Below are positions 17,638 to 25,921 of a DNA stretch of 64,000 nucleotides, one piece after another. The stretch is from UBA12170 sp964293475 (GTDB lineage Bacteria > Bacteroidota > Bacteroidia > Bacteroidales > UBA12170). Positions within the stretch are counted from its first letter, which is position 1, and each line of letters starts with the position of its first letter. The DNA is taken from positions 62,001 through 126,000 of the forward strand of contig CAXYYJ010000004.1 in assembly GCA_964293475.1 (NCBI GenBank), in the 5' to 3' direction. The position numbers were made by a program, and so were the translations under genes. A model generated the notes under the pieces. The model was not told where the DNA came from, searched no databases, and worked only from the letters and a program-made list of their open reading frames with translations.

Positions 17638-17815
17638 AGCAAGCAAAAGCATAATTATTTATCTCTTTTTTTGAAACAGTATAAATAGCATTTTTATTTA
17701 AGTGAAAGAAATACAGTGTGTTGTGTCTTGTTTTCTGCTTTGGAAAAATTGACGTTGAATGATTTTTAGATTTTTTTTAGTTGGAAGAAGGATTGAGAGA
17801 TAAATAACCCGTCGA

Positions 17816-18685
17816 TTAAAATGGCTTAATTGCTTTAACAAATCGATCCTTTCCGAAGATGTCAGCCACAACTGGAAACGGATTGTAATGATTTTCGATG
17901 AGAAGATTTAATAAGTTTTTGCCTTGCTTTTCGTGAATCTCAAAATACAATCTTCCGCCTTTATTTAAGTGTTTGCCGGCAAATTTTAAAATGCTTTTAT
18001 AAAACAGGAGTGGATTGTCATCTGGAACAAAAAGTGCAGACGATGGTTCGTGGTTAAGTACATTGGGGTGCATGGCAGATTTATCGGATTCCAAAACATA
18101 GGGCGGATTGGAAATAATAACATCCCACAACCCGGCAAAATCGGTGGAGGGAGAGAGCAAGTCGCATAGTCTGATTGATATTGGAGTTTCATGTTTTAAA
18201 GCATTTTTTCCTGCCAATTTCAATATTTCATCCGAAAAATCAACCGCGGTGAAATGATGTTGGGGCATCCGTTTTTTTAATGAAATGGGAATGCAACCAG
18301 TTCCGGTACCCAAATCGATGATTTCGAGATTGTTGAATTTGTTTTCAGCTTCAAATAACATTTGAACCAGTTCTTCTGTTTCGGGCCGGGGAATGAGGGG
18401 TGATGGGCTAACATCAAATTTTAAACCATCGAACCATCCATAACCCAAAATATGCTGAATTGGTTTTCCCCGCTTCAAATCTTTTATGGCAAAATTATAT
18501 TTAAGGAGTTCAGATTCACTCACACCTTTTTGCAAATTGAGGATGATATCTACTTTTTTCAGTTCCGAAATATCTTCAAACAGCAGAAAAACAAGTGATT
18601 GAATCTCTTCTGGGGGATAGATTTCTGTAAGTTCTTTCTGGGCAAAGCTCAGGATGCTTTTATACTGATTTGTTGGAATTCTCAT
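17816..18685 (-). CDS. prmC: Peptide chain release factor N5-glutamine methyltransferase
   Basis: A 289-residue PrmC/HemK: an N-terminal helical domain (1-80), then a SAM methyltransferase with IDLGTGTGCIPISL and the catalytic NPPYV, which methylates the Gln of the GGQ motif of RF1/RF2. PSPLIPRPETEELV is the family signature ahead of the SAM site. The ATG at 18685 lies only four bases after a tatttttg promoter element, so the mRNA is probably leaderless. The gene is divergent from xdhC. Confidence 0.93.
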   Translation of the reverse strand: MRIPTNQYKSILSFAQKELTEIYPPEEIQSLVFLLFEDISELKKVDIILNLQKGVSESELLKYNFAIKDLKRGKPIQHILGYGWFDGLKFDVSPSPLIPRPETEELVQMLFEAENKFNNLEIIDLGTGTGCIPISLKKRMPQHHFTAVDFSDEILKLAGKNALKHETPISIRLCDLLSPSTDFAGLWDVIISNPPYVLESDKSAMHPNVLNHEPSSALFVPDDNPLLFYKSILKFAGKHLNKGGRLYFEIHEKQGKNLLNLLIENHYNPFPVVADIFGKDRFVKAIKPF

Positions 18686-18689
18686 GGAG

Positions 18690-18697
18690 CAAAAATA
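18690..18697 (-). promoter_or_regulatory. -7 element abutting prmC start
   Basis: The minus-strand tatttttg matches TAnnTTTG. Only ctcc separates it from the ATG, implying initiation at or next to the start codon. No TTG is found at the usual -33 distance. Confidence 0.45.
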
Positions 18698-18757
18698 ATC
18701 AGATTATAGATTGGAGTTTGATAGATTTTGTAAATTAGCCGTTTAAGGTGCCATGAA

Positions 18758-19513
18758 ATGAACGATATATTTGCAAAATTGAGCGAAACAGAGCAACAGC
18801 GGAAAACAGCTGTGCTTTGTATTGTAGTTGATTCTAAAGGTTCTACACCGCGAAAGGCAGGCAGTAAGATGATTGTTTATCCCGACGGAAATATACTGGG
18901 TTCCATTGGTGGGGGAAAAATTGAGCAAATGGTAGTGGCACAAGCTCTGGAAATGATGGGTAAAATGAGTCCTTTACTCAGGTCTTTCGAATTAGCGGGC
19001 GAATTGGGAATGATGTGCCATGGTAAAATGGACATTTATCTGGAGCCAATAAATCCAGCTCCCCGATTGCTCATTTTTGGAGCAGGACATGTGGGCAAGT
19101 CGGTAGCAAAATTGTCGGGCTCCTATGGTTTTGATGTTCATCTCATCGATAACCGCAATCAGATTCAGGTTAGCTTGCCAAATATTCAATGGCATTTGCA
19201 GGATTTTCCTGAGGCCTGGAAGGATTTTTTATTCTATCCATCTGACTTTGTTGTGGTAACAACCTATCAGCATGAGTACGACACAGCCATTGTGTCGCAT
19301 CTATTAAATAAAAATCTGGCCTATATTGGCATGATGGCCAGCACCCGTAAAGCAAAACAAGCACAAAAAACCTGGGAAGAAATGGGGTTTGAAGATTCTC
19401 AAATAAAGCGGATTTACACCCCAATTGGCGTTTCAATCCATTGCCAAACCCCCGACGAGATAGCTTTGAGCATTGTAGCTCAATTAGTTGATATTCGAAA
19501 TAATATGAAATAG
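18758..19513 (+). CDS. XdhC-family molybdenum-enzyme maturation factor
   Basis: A 251-residue XdhC/CoxI protein. The N-terminal domain has STPRKAGSKM and GSIGGGKIE, and a Rossmann domain begins LLIFGAGHVGKSVAKLS. In characterised systems XdhC binds molybdenum cofactor, helps sulfurate it and inserts it into xanthine dehydrogenase. It precedes the xdhA-like gene by 101 bases on the same strand. The second of two close ATGs was chosen; the first, at 18753, is in another frame. Confidence 0.85.
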   Translation: MNDIFAKLSETEQQRKTAVLCIVVDSKGSTPRKAGSKMIVYPDGNILGSIGGGKIEQMVVAQALEMMGKMSPLLRSFELAGELGMMCHGKMDIYLEPINPAPRLLIFGAGHVGKSVAKLSGSYGFDVHLIDNRNQIQVSLPNIQWHLQDFPEAWKDFLFYPSDFVVVTTYQHEYDTAIVSHLLNKNLAYIGMMASTRKAKQAQKTWEEMGFEDSQIKRIYTPIGVSIHCQTPDEIALSIVAQLVDIRNNMK

Positions 19514-19614
19514 CCATGATTATTAAATCACTCATTGGAATGATAATTTTTTTTCATGGCGTATTCCATGTGACCTTAATATAAAAAAATAAAAATAACA
19601 CATGAAATAATCGC

Positions 19615-21060
19615 ATGAAAAATATTCAGAATCACATAGATTTTCTGTTCAACGATGAATTAGTTCAACTGGAACTTGATGTCCCGGGCTCCTGGAGCTC
19701 CACAACAACAGTATTAGAATGGCTTCGAAGCAAGGATATGTACACTGGTACCAAAGAAGGTTGTGGCGAAGGCGATTGTGGTGCCTGCACCGTGGTTATT
19801 GCCGAAGAAATTCAAGGGGAGTTGAGATACAAATCAATCACAAGCTGCATAGTGTTTTTGCCTTACCTAAATGGCAAACAGCTCATAACCATTGAGCATC
19901 TGTCAACCGAATTTCAGGGAAAAATACATTTACATTCTGTTCAATCCATTTTGAGCAAACACAACGGGAGTCAATGTGGTTTTTGTACACCAGGAATGGT
20001 TATGAGTCTTTTTTCCTATTACAAGAATCTGGACAATGAAACCGACATTGACCACAGTTTGAGTGGGAATTTGTGCAGATGCACAGGTTATGAAAGCATA
20101 AAAAATGCAGCTGTAGAAATTCAGACAATAAGCCGGATAGACGGATTTAGTTCTTCTGAGCAATCAAATTTGGAGCGAATTCGTGAGATAAAGCATTCAT
20201 CTAAAAGTTTCCGGACAGCGCATTATTTTCAGCCCAAAACGCTCGTTGAAGCTCTGGTTCTAAAGGAACAGCTTCCTGAATTAGCGGTTGTAGCAGGAGC
20301 CACCGACATGTCTTTGCTTAAAACAAAAAAACGACTGACACTGCCATCTTTGCTCGATATTTCGCAGATTGATGAATTGAAAAATATCATTAAGCGCGAT
20401 GGATTTTATGAGATTGGCTGTTTGGTTACCATAGAGCAATTGTTTCAGGAATTGAAAGACGTGTGGCCCGATTTTGCTCAGATTTTGGCTCTGTTTGGTA
20501 GCCAGCAAATTAGAAATATGGCAACAGTGGGAGGGAATCTGGGCTCATCTTCGCCCATTGGCGATTTGCTACCTTTGTTGATGTCGCATCAAACCGATAT
20601 TGTAATTCAGGATTCCACCACTACCCGAAGGGAGTCGATATTTGATTTTTTTATCGATTACAGAAAAAACTCTTTGAGTTTGAACGAAATCATTACCAAA
20701 ATATTTATCCCCGTTGATGCTGAATGGATTTTTTGGAGTGAAAAATTGAGCAAACGCAAACAATTGGATATTAGCACAGTAACTGCCGCTTTCGGTTTGC
20801 GGCTCACTGCCGGCAATAATATTGGCGCTGTTATTTTAGCGTTTGGCGGAATGGCTGTTGTGCCACTCAGAGCAACGGAAACCGAGGATTTTTTACTGGG
20901 CAAGCCCATGAGCGATGAGCTCTTTTCGATAGCAGCTGAATTGATTATGGGTGAATTTCAGCCTTTGAGCGATGTTCGGTCAAGTTCGGAAGGCCGGTTG
21001 ATTATGGCATCGAATTTATTACGCAAGTTCTACTATGAAAAACTGGAAAGCCTGAAATAA
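19615..21060 (+). CDS. xdhA: Xanthine dehydrogenase small subunit (2Fe-2S plus FAD)
   Basis: A 481-residue XdhA. The plant-type 2Fe-2S domain has GCGEGDCGACTV; the second cluster domain has QCGFCTPGMV and LCRCTGY (together all eight cluster Cys are present). From about residue 200 comes the FAD domain with VVAGATDM and NLGSSSPIGDLLP, and then the CO-dehydrogenase flavoprotein C-terminal domain. It should pass electrons from the molybdenum site to NAD+. The molybdopterin-binding large subunit (xdhB) is not next to it: the following gene is on the other strand and belongs to the chemosensory cluster. So the complex is incomplete here. Confidence 0.88.
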   Translation: MKNIQNHIDFLFNDELVQLELDVPGSWSSTTTVLEWLRSKDMYTGTKEGCGEGDCGACTVVIAEEIQGELRYKSITSCIVFLPYLNGKQLITIEHLSTEFQGKIHLHSVQSILSKHNGSQCGFCTPGMVMSLFSYYKNLDNETDIDHSLSGNLCRCTGYESIKNAAVEIQTISRIDGFSSSEQSNLERIREIKHSSKSFRTAHYFQPKTLVEALVLKEQLPELAVVAGATDMSLLKTKKRLTLPSLLDISQIDELKNIIKRDGFYEIGCLVTIEQLFQELKDVWPDFAQILALFGSQQIRNMATVGGNLGSSSPIGDLLPLLMSHQTDIVIQDSTTTRRESIFDFFIDYRKNSLSLNEIITKIFIPVDAEWIFWSEKLSKRKQLDISTVTAAFGLRLTAGNNIGAVILAFGGMAVVPLRATETEDFLLGKPMSDELFSIAAELIMGEFQPLSDVRSSSEGRLIMASNLLRKFYYEKLESLK

Positions 21061-21123
21061 TTGTCAATATATTTATGACCAGTTATTTATAAGTTAAAGA
21101 ATTGGCTAAATAACATAATCCAT

Positions 21124-22653
21124 TTATTCAAAAAACCGGTTTATCTTATCTAAAAGTATTTGCGGCTTAATGGGTTTTGTGATAATGTCGTTGCAGCCAG
21201 CCCTGTAAATACTTTCTTTGTCTTCTCGACCAGCTACGGAGGATTGGGCAATAATTGGAATTTGGGGGAAATATTTCCGCACCTGCAAAGTAGCTTCCAA
21301 TCCGCTCATTTTGGGCATAACCATATCCATTAAAATAAGGTCGGGGGTATATTCTTCCAGCAAATCGAGCACTTCGAGCCCATCTTTGGCGTGAATGAGT
21401 TTTACGTTGGTTTTTTTCAGTAAAGCCACATAAAACAAATAATTTACCATGACATCTTCGGCTATCAGAATGGTTTTGTCTTTCCAGTCGTAGGATTGTA
21501 TTTCCTGAATCTGGCTAATGATTTCATCGTTCATGAAGTTGCGGGGGAGAGTGAGGCTAAAAGTGCTGCCCAGGTTGGGCTTGCTTTCCACATGAATTTG
21601 TCCCCCAATAAGATTGCTCAGCTTATAGGCCAATGCCATTCCCAGGCCTTTCCCCGATTTTTTAATCTGAATATAACCACCCTCCAGATTGTCGAGTTTG
21701 AACAAATTCTCAAGCGACTCGTCATCCATGCCAATACCATGGTCTTTTACCGAAACTTTTATTCTGTTATCATCAAGAAGCTGATAGCTAACGATGACCA
21801 GCCCATTCTCGTGCGAATATTTTATAGCATTCTCCACAAAGTTTTTAATAATCTGTAAAAACCTTACTATGTCGGTGTAAATCATTACATTAGCTTCGGT
21901 GGTATCTGCTTCAAGGACAATGGTTTTGTTCATTTCTCCTTGTTTGTACATTTCGTCCGAGAATTGATGGATAAGCTCGTCCAGCTCTTTTTTCACATCC
22001 ACTTTGCTGAAATGAATGGAGAGATTCTCAGCTTCTATTTTTGAGTGATCGATTAAGTCGTTGAGAAGCTTTAAAAGATTTTGTCCCCCCTGATTGATGT
22101 AGCGGAGGAAATTATTTCGGTCTTTAGGACTCAGATTGGGGTCGTTGAGAATCTCGGAAAATCCAATAATGCTGTTCAAAGGGCTTCGCAGCTCGTGAGC
22201 GAGGGTGGAAATAAACATGGAAAAATCAGTCTTCGATTTGCGGTTGGCCAAAGCCTGCTGCCGCAGCCGGTTGTTGAGTTCGCTCATTTTCAAATGGAGC
22301 TCTATTCTCTTTTTTAGCTCTTCCGGGTGAAAGGGTTTGCGAAGAAAATCGCTGGCGCCACTGTTAAATCCTTCCAGAGTGCTTTCAATGCTGTGTAAAA
22401 CCGAGATAATAATGATGGGGATATGATTGGTGGAGGGGTGATTTTTAAGTTTGCGGCAAATGGTAAAGCCATCAATATCGCCAAGTTCGATGTCAAGCAG
22501 AATCACATCGAAGCTATTGGCCCAGGCTTTGCTCATTCCTGTCCGGCCATTTCGTGCCAAAGCCACCTGATAGTTATCCTTCAGACTTTCACGAAGCAGG
22601 TCCACCACAGCCTGATCGTCTTCTATGACTAAAACTCTCTTTTTATTTTCCAC
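21124..22653 (-). CDS. Hybrid histidine kinase (REC-HisKA-HATPase-REC)
   Basis: Soluble, about 509 residues. The first receiver domain (VLVIEDDQAVVDLL, phospho-Asp in LLDIELGDIDG) is followed by HisKA with an intact H-box (STLAHELRSPLNSI), HATPase_c with HGIGMDD and GKGLGMALAYKL, and a second receiver (LIAEDVMVNY, LMDMVMPKMSG). The longest frame begins at 22761 inside cheB and has no N-terminal homology there; I prefer the GTG at 22653, five bases after the cheB stop with a weak tagaga ribosome site. It is the last gene of the operon and may link CheA-type signalling to a second phosphorelay. Confidence 0.82.
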   Translation of the reverse strand: MENKKRVLVIEDDQAVVDLLRESLKDNYQVALARNGRTGMSKAWANSFDVILLDIELGDIDGFTICRKLKNHPSTNHIPIIIISVLHSIESTLEGFNSGASDFLRKPFHPEELKKRIELHLKMSELNNRLRQQALANRKSKTDFSMFISTLAHELRSPLNSIIGFSEILNDPNLSPKDRNNFLRYINQGGQNLLKLLNDLIDHSKIEAENLSIHFSKVDVKKELDELIHQFSDEMYKQGEMNKTIVLEADTTEANVMIYTDIVRFLQIIKNFVENAIKYSHENGLVIVSYQLLDDNRIKVSVKDHGIGMDDESLENLFKLDNLEGGYIQIKKSGKGLGMALAYKLSNLIGGQIHVESKPNLGSTFSLTLPRNFMNDEIISQIQEIQSYDWKDKTILIAEDVMVNYLFYVALLKKTNVKLIHAKDGLEVLDLLEEYTPDLILMDMVMPKMSGLEATLQVRKYFPQIPIIAQSSVAGREDKESIYRAGCNDIITKPIKPQILLDKINRFFE

Positions 22654-22658
22654 GTTCT

Positions 22659-23726
22659 CTATTTTATTTTCGATATCAAATCGGCCATTTGCGTCAGATT
22701 CAGACTCATAGAGGCTGCACCTATTTTCACCGCTTCGCGGGGCATACCATATACCACACACGATTTTTCATCCTGCGACACTGTTTGTGCTCCTGTTTCT
22801 TTCATTTCCAGAAGCCCGGCAGCACCATCGTCGCCCATTCCTGTCAACAGAAAACCATAGCCTTTGGGGCCAATTCTGTTGGCCATGCTTCTAAAGAGCA
22901 CATCGACAGAAGGTTTGTGCCTGTTTACGGCAGGTCCGTCAAGAAGTTTCACTCTATTTTTACCACCGATAGATTCTACCACCATATGTCGGTCGCCGGG
23001 TGAAATAAGTGCTTGTCCGCGCTGAATATAGTCGCCATCGGAGGCTTCTTTTACCATGATTTCACAAATTTCGTTGAGTCGGTTGGCAAAAGCCTGGGTA
23101 AAATGGGGAGGCATATGTTGCACGATTACAATTCCGGGGCAATTGTTATTGAGTCGTTTGAGTATTTCGAGAATAGCTTCGGTGCCGCCTGTGGAGGCTC
23201 CAATGGCCACCACTGAAACCGATGAAGTGGAAACGGAATGATATTGGAGTTTCTTTAAAACCGCATCGGCCGAAAGTTTGGGATGAATTTCGAAGGACTT
23301 GTTGGCTCGTGCTTTAACCCGTGCCAAATGTGCCATTTTTATTTTGCCTACAATGTGTCTGATGGTGTCTTCCTTGGTTTCGCCATATTGAATGGGCTTT
23401 TGAAGGATTTCCACCGCTCCGGCTTCCAATGCTTTAATGGTAGCCGCAGCGCCCTGATTGGTGAGACTCGACACAATTATCACGGGAATGGGATGCTGTG
23501 CCATGATTTTGCGCAGGAAAGTGATACCGTCCATTTTGGGCATTTCAATGTCGAGGGTAATTACATCGGGGATTTGCTTTTTGATGATTTCGGCAGCCTC
23601 GTAAGGGTCGCCGGCTTTGCCAATGACCTGTATGGAAGGGTCGGTGCTGATATAGGATTCTATAAGATTCCGAACACTTGCCGAATCGTCAACAATGAGT
23701 ACTTTGATGGGTGTGGTTAGTTGCAT
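22659..23726 (-). CDS. cheB: Chemotaxis protein-glutamate methylesterase
   Basis: A 355-residue CheB. The receiver domain (VLIVDDSASVRNLI, phospho-Asp in TLDIEMPKMDG) is joined to the methylesterase domain with the catalytic triad Ser in GASTGGTEAI, His in QHMPPHFT and Asp in GMGDDGA. It removes methyl groups from, and deamidates, MCP glutamates and is activated by CheA phosphorylation. It is two bases downstream of cheD. Confidence 0.95.
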   Translation of the reverse strand: MQLTTPIKVLIVDDSASVRNLIESYISTDPSIQVIGKAGDPYEAAEIIKKQIPDVITLDIEMPKMDGITFLRKIMAQHPIPVIIVSSLTNQGAAATIKALEAGAVEILQKPIQYGETKEDTIRHIVGKIKMAHLARVKARANKSFEIHPKLSADAVLKKLQYHSVSTSSVSVVAIGASTGGTEAILEILKRLNNNCPGIVIVQHMPPHFTQAFANRLNEICEIMVKEASDGDYIQRGQALISPGDRHMVVESIGGKNRVKLLDGPAVNRHKPSVDVLFRSMANRIGPKGYGFLLTGMGDDGAAGLLEMKETGAQTVSQDEKSCVVYGMPREAVKIGAASMSLNLTQMADLISKIK

Positions 23727-23728
23727 AA

Positions 23729-24199
23729 TTAGAAGTTTTGTTTTTCGATAAACTGATGCCTGATTTGAAAACTCTGGTTGTCCATCAGAATTTTTCTTCC
23801 ATTAACTCCCCCCACAGAGCTTGCTATTATTTTAATGTTCTCTTTGCTAAGCATTTCCTGGGCTAACTGTATGTTTCTCTCCCCAATATTATACAGTTCG
23901 CAGGTGGTTTTTATAACACTGGCACCACCAAATACTTTAGCTTTTATATCGTTTTTTCTACATCCAAGGCTGTACATTCTTTGAAGCAATAAATCGATGG
24001 CAACGTTTCCATATTTTGGCGATGCCAATCCTTCTCCATTCCACAACGGAAGCATATAATGATTCATTCCACCAATCCTTCTTACTTCGTCGAACAAACA
24101 AACCGATACACAACTCCCCAAAATGGTTGAAATGTGGTAGGGTATTTCGGAAGCAAAAAGTTTCCCCGGATAAATGAATATTTTTAGTGGCTCCGGCAT
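23729..24199 (-). CDS. cheD: Chemoreceptor glutamine deamidase CheD
   Basis: A 156-residue CheD. The active site is visible: ILGSCVSVCLFD (catalytic Cys) and IGGMNHYMLP (catalytic His), followed by KVFGGASVI. CheD deamidates receptor glutamines and in other systems partners with CheC; no cheC is present in this operon. Confidence 0.93.
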   Translation of the reverse strand: MPEPLKIFIYPGKLFASEIPYHISTILGSCVSVCLFDEVRRIGGMNHYMLPLWNGEGLASPKYGNVAIDLLLQRMYSLGCRKNDIKAKVFGGASVIKTTCELYNIGERNIQLAQEMLSKENIKIIASSVGGVNGRKILMDNQSFQIRHQFIEKQNF

Positions 24200-24202
24200 T
24201 TT

Positions 24203-25057
24203 TTAAAAGATTTCGGTATCATCAATAAACAGGTCGTCTTCTCTGATGAGTGCCTGATCGGCGAACGATGATGGTGGAATGGTTATTTGAAAAGTATTCC
24301 CCGATTCGGGGTTGCTTTCCACAAGAATCTCGCCCCCGAGAAGTTCCAGAAAAGATTTGGTTACGCTGAGTCCGAGCCCATGTCCCTGATTGATGCTGTT
24401 GATGGTTTTGTCGAGCTTCACAAAGCGGTCGAAAATCTGATTGATTTCCTGGGGTTTTATTAAATTGCCTTTGTTGTTTATGGTGAGTTGAATGCCTTCA
24501 TTTAATTCTTTAATATGCACATTGATGGCTGTTTTTTCCTCCCCAAAAATAATGGCATTGGTTATTACATTTTTAATAATAAGCTGATATTTATCTAAAT
24601 CGGTCACCAGATTGTGAGGCAATTCGCCGGGTATTTCCACGCTGATGTATTGATTCTTTTTTTCTGATTTGAAGCGCAGCGACTCAATGATGTCGACGAT
24701 AATTTCGAGTGGACAAATGGATGACAATTCCAGATTTAATTCACCCGATTCAATTTTAGCGGCTGCAAAAATGTTTTGAAGCTGGAAATCTAAATCAAAG
24801 GCCTCGTTAAAAATTAAGTGAGCCATGGAATGAATTTGGCCTATTTGCTTCTCGGTCAGACTAATAATGCCTTTCGATAGTCCCAGAATGGAGGTAAAGG
24901 GATTTACTATTTCGTTGGTTATATTCGAAATAAAGTGTCCCTTAAAGGCTTCCGACTCGCGAAGTTTCTCGTTGAGCCTGCCGAGCTGTTTTTGCAGAAT
25001 CAGATTTTCATTCTTCAAATTTTCTGCTTGTTCGTGCAAATCGTTTTGTGGATTCAT
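24203..25057 (-). CDS. Degenerate histidine-kinase-like protein (probable pseudokinase)
   Basis: A 284-residue soluble protein: an N-terminal coiled coil (1-40), a HisKA-like dimerisation domain and HATPase_c. The H-box reads FISNITNEIVNPF, with Asn48 where the phospho-accepting His belongs. The N-box (LIIKNVITNAI) and G2 (GHGLGLSVTKSF) remain, but the DxGxG motif is INNKGN and lacks Asp. It therefore cannot autophosphorylate in the usual way; it could act as an allosteric partner, phosphatase or scaffold. It sits between cheR and cheD with three-base gaps on each side, so co-expression with the Che proteins is certain in outline. The tail is acidic (DDLFIDDTEIF). Confidence 0.85.
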   Translation of the reverse strand: MNPQNDLHEQAENLKNENLILQKQLGRLNEKLRESEAFKGHFISNITNEIVNPFTSILGLSKGIISLTEKQIGQIHSMAHLIFNEAFDLDFQLQNIFAAAKIESGELNLELSSICPLEIIVDIIESLRFKSEKKNQYISVEIPGELPHNLVTDLDKYQLIIKNVITNAIIFGEEKTAINVHIKELNEGIQLTINNKGNLIKPQEINQIFDRFVKLDKTINSINQGHGLGLSVTKSFLELLGGEILVESNPESGNTFQITIPPSSFADQALIREDDLFIDDTEIF

Positions 25058-25060
25058 AGG

Positions 25061-25918
25061 CTATTTGTTTTTTTTATAGACAGTTGGCGATATTTTGGTA
25101 ACCGGAAGGTTCATGTCGGTAATGGATTCTGAATGACCGAGAAAAAGAAATCCCCCGGGTTTAATATTCTGGAGAATTTTGGTGAGTACCGCTTCCTGAA
25201 CGGTCCTTTCAAAATAAATGAGAACGTTGCGACAAAACACCACATCGAATTGCTGGTTGAGTTTGTAATCCTGATCCATAAAGTTGAGCCAGGCAAACTC
25301 AGTTTTATTTCGTAATTCGGGCACAATGCGCACATTTTGAATGGTTCTGTTTTTATTTCGGAGGAGGTATTTCTTCTTCAAAAACAGCTGAATACCATCT
25401 ATTTCGTTCATTGTGTAAATGGCTTTGGCTGCTTTTTCAAGCATTCGGCGGCTGATGTCGGTTCCCAGAATTTTGTAGTTAAAGCCCTGATAGTTTTGAA
25501 AGTACTCATTTAGCACCATGGCCAGGGTATAAACCTCTTCGCCACTGCTGCAACCTGCACTCCAAACCTTTAGGGTGGATGCGTAATTTTTCTTTACAAA
25601 ATCTGAGAGTACCACATCGGTCAGGGTGTTGAAATGAGCCGACTCGCGAAAGAAATTGGTCTTGTTGGTTGAGATAAGATCCACCATTACCGGAATTTCC
25701 TTCAAATGGCCTTCTTCCGAAAAAAGATACTGAACATAGCTTCCGAAATTTGTCATGTTGAGAGCCAAAAGCCGCTTGTGCAAACGTCCCTGCACCATAA
25801 TTCTTTTCTGGGCAGGAAGTTTGATTCCAAAATTACTTTCGATAAACTCACTGATGCGACTGAACTCGTAAGTGGTCATCTGGGCATTATAGGCAGTGGT
25901 ATTTGGCGCTCCGGTCAT
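25061..25918 (-). CDS. cheR: Chemotaxis protein methyltransferase
   Basis: A 285-residue CheR: an N-terminal helical domain and a SAM domain with VWSAGCSSGEEVYTLAM, ILGTDISRRML and VFCRNVLIYF. It methylates MCP glutamates. It lies three bases after the MCP stop, so receptor and modifying enzyme are translated together. Confidence 0.95.
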   Translation of the reverse strand: MTGAPNTTAYNAQMTTYEFSRISEFIESNFGIKLPAQKRIMVQGRLHKRLLALNMTNFGSYVQYLFSEEGHLKEIPVMVDLISTNKTNFFRESAHFNTLTDVVLSDFVKKNYASTLKVWSAGCSSGEEVYTLAMVLNEYFQNYQGFNYKILGTDISRRMLEKAAKAIYTMNEIDGIQLFLKKKYLLRNKNRTIQNVRIVPELRNKTEFAWLNFMDQDYKLNQQFDVVFCRNVLIYFERTVQEAVLTKILQNIKPGGFLFLGHSESITDMNLPVTKISPTVYKKNK

Positions 25919-25921
25919 GGG

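Noticed and set aside
22654..22761. An N-terminal extension of the hybrid kinase overlapping the end of cheB
   Set aside because: The extra 36 residues are antisense-free but out-of-frame cheB sequence with no domain; a GTG at 22653 directly after the cheB stop fits the operon spacing better.
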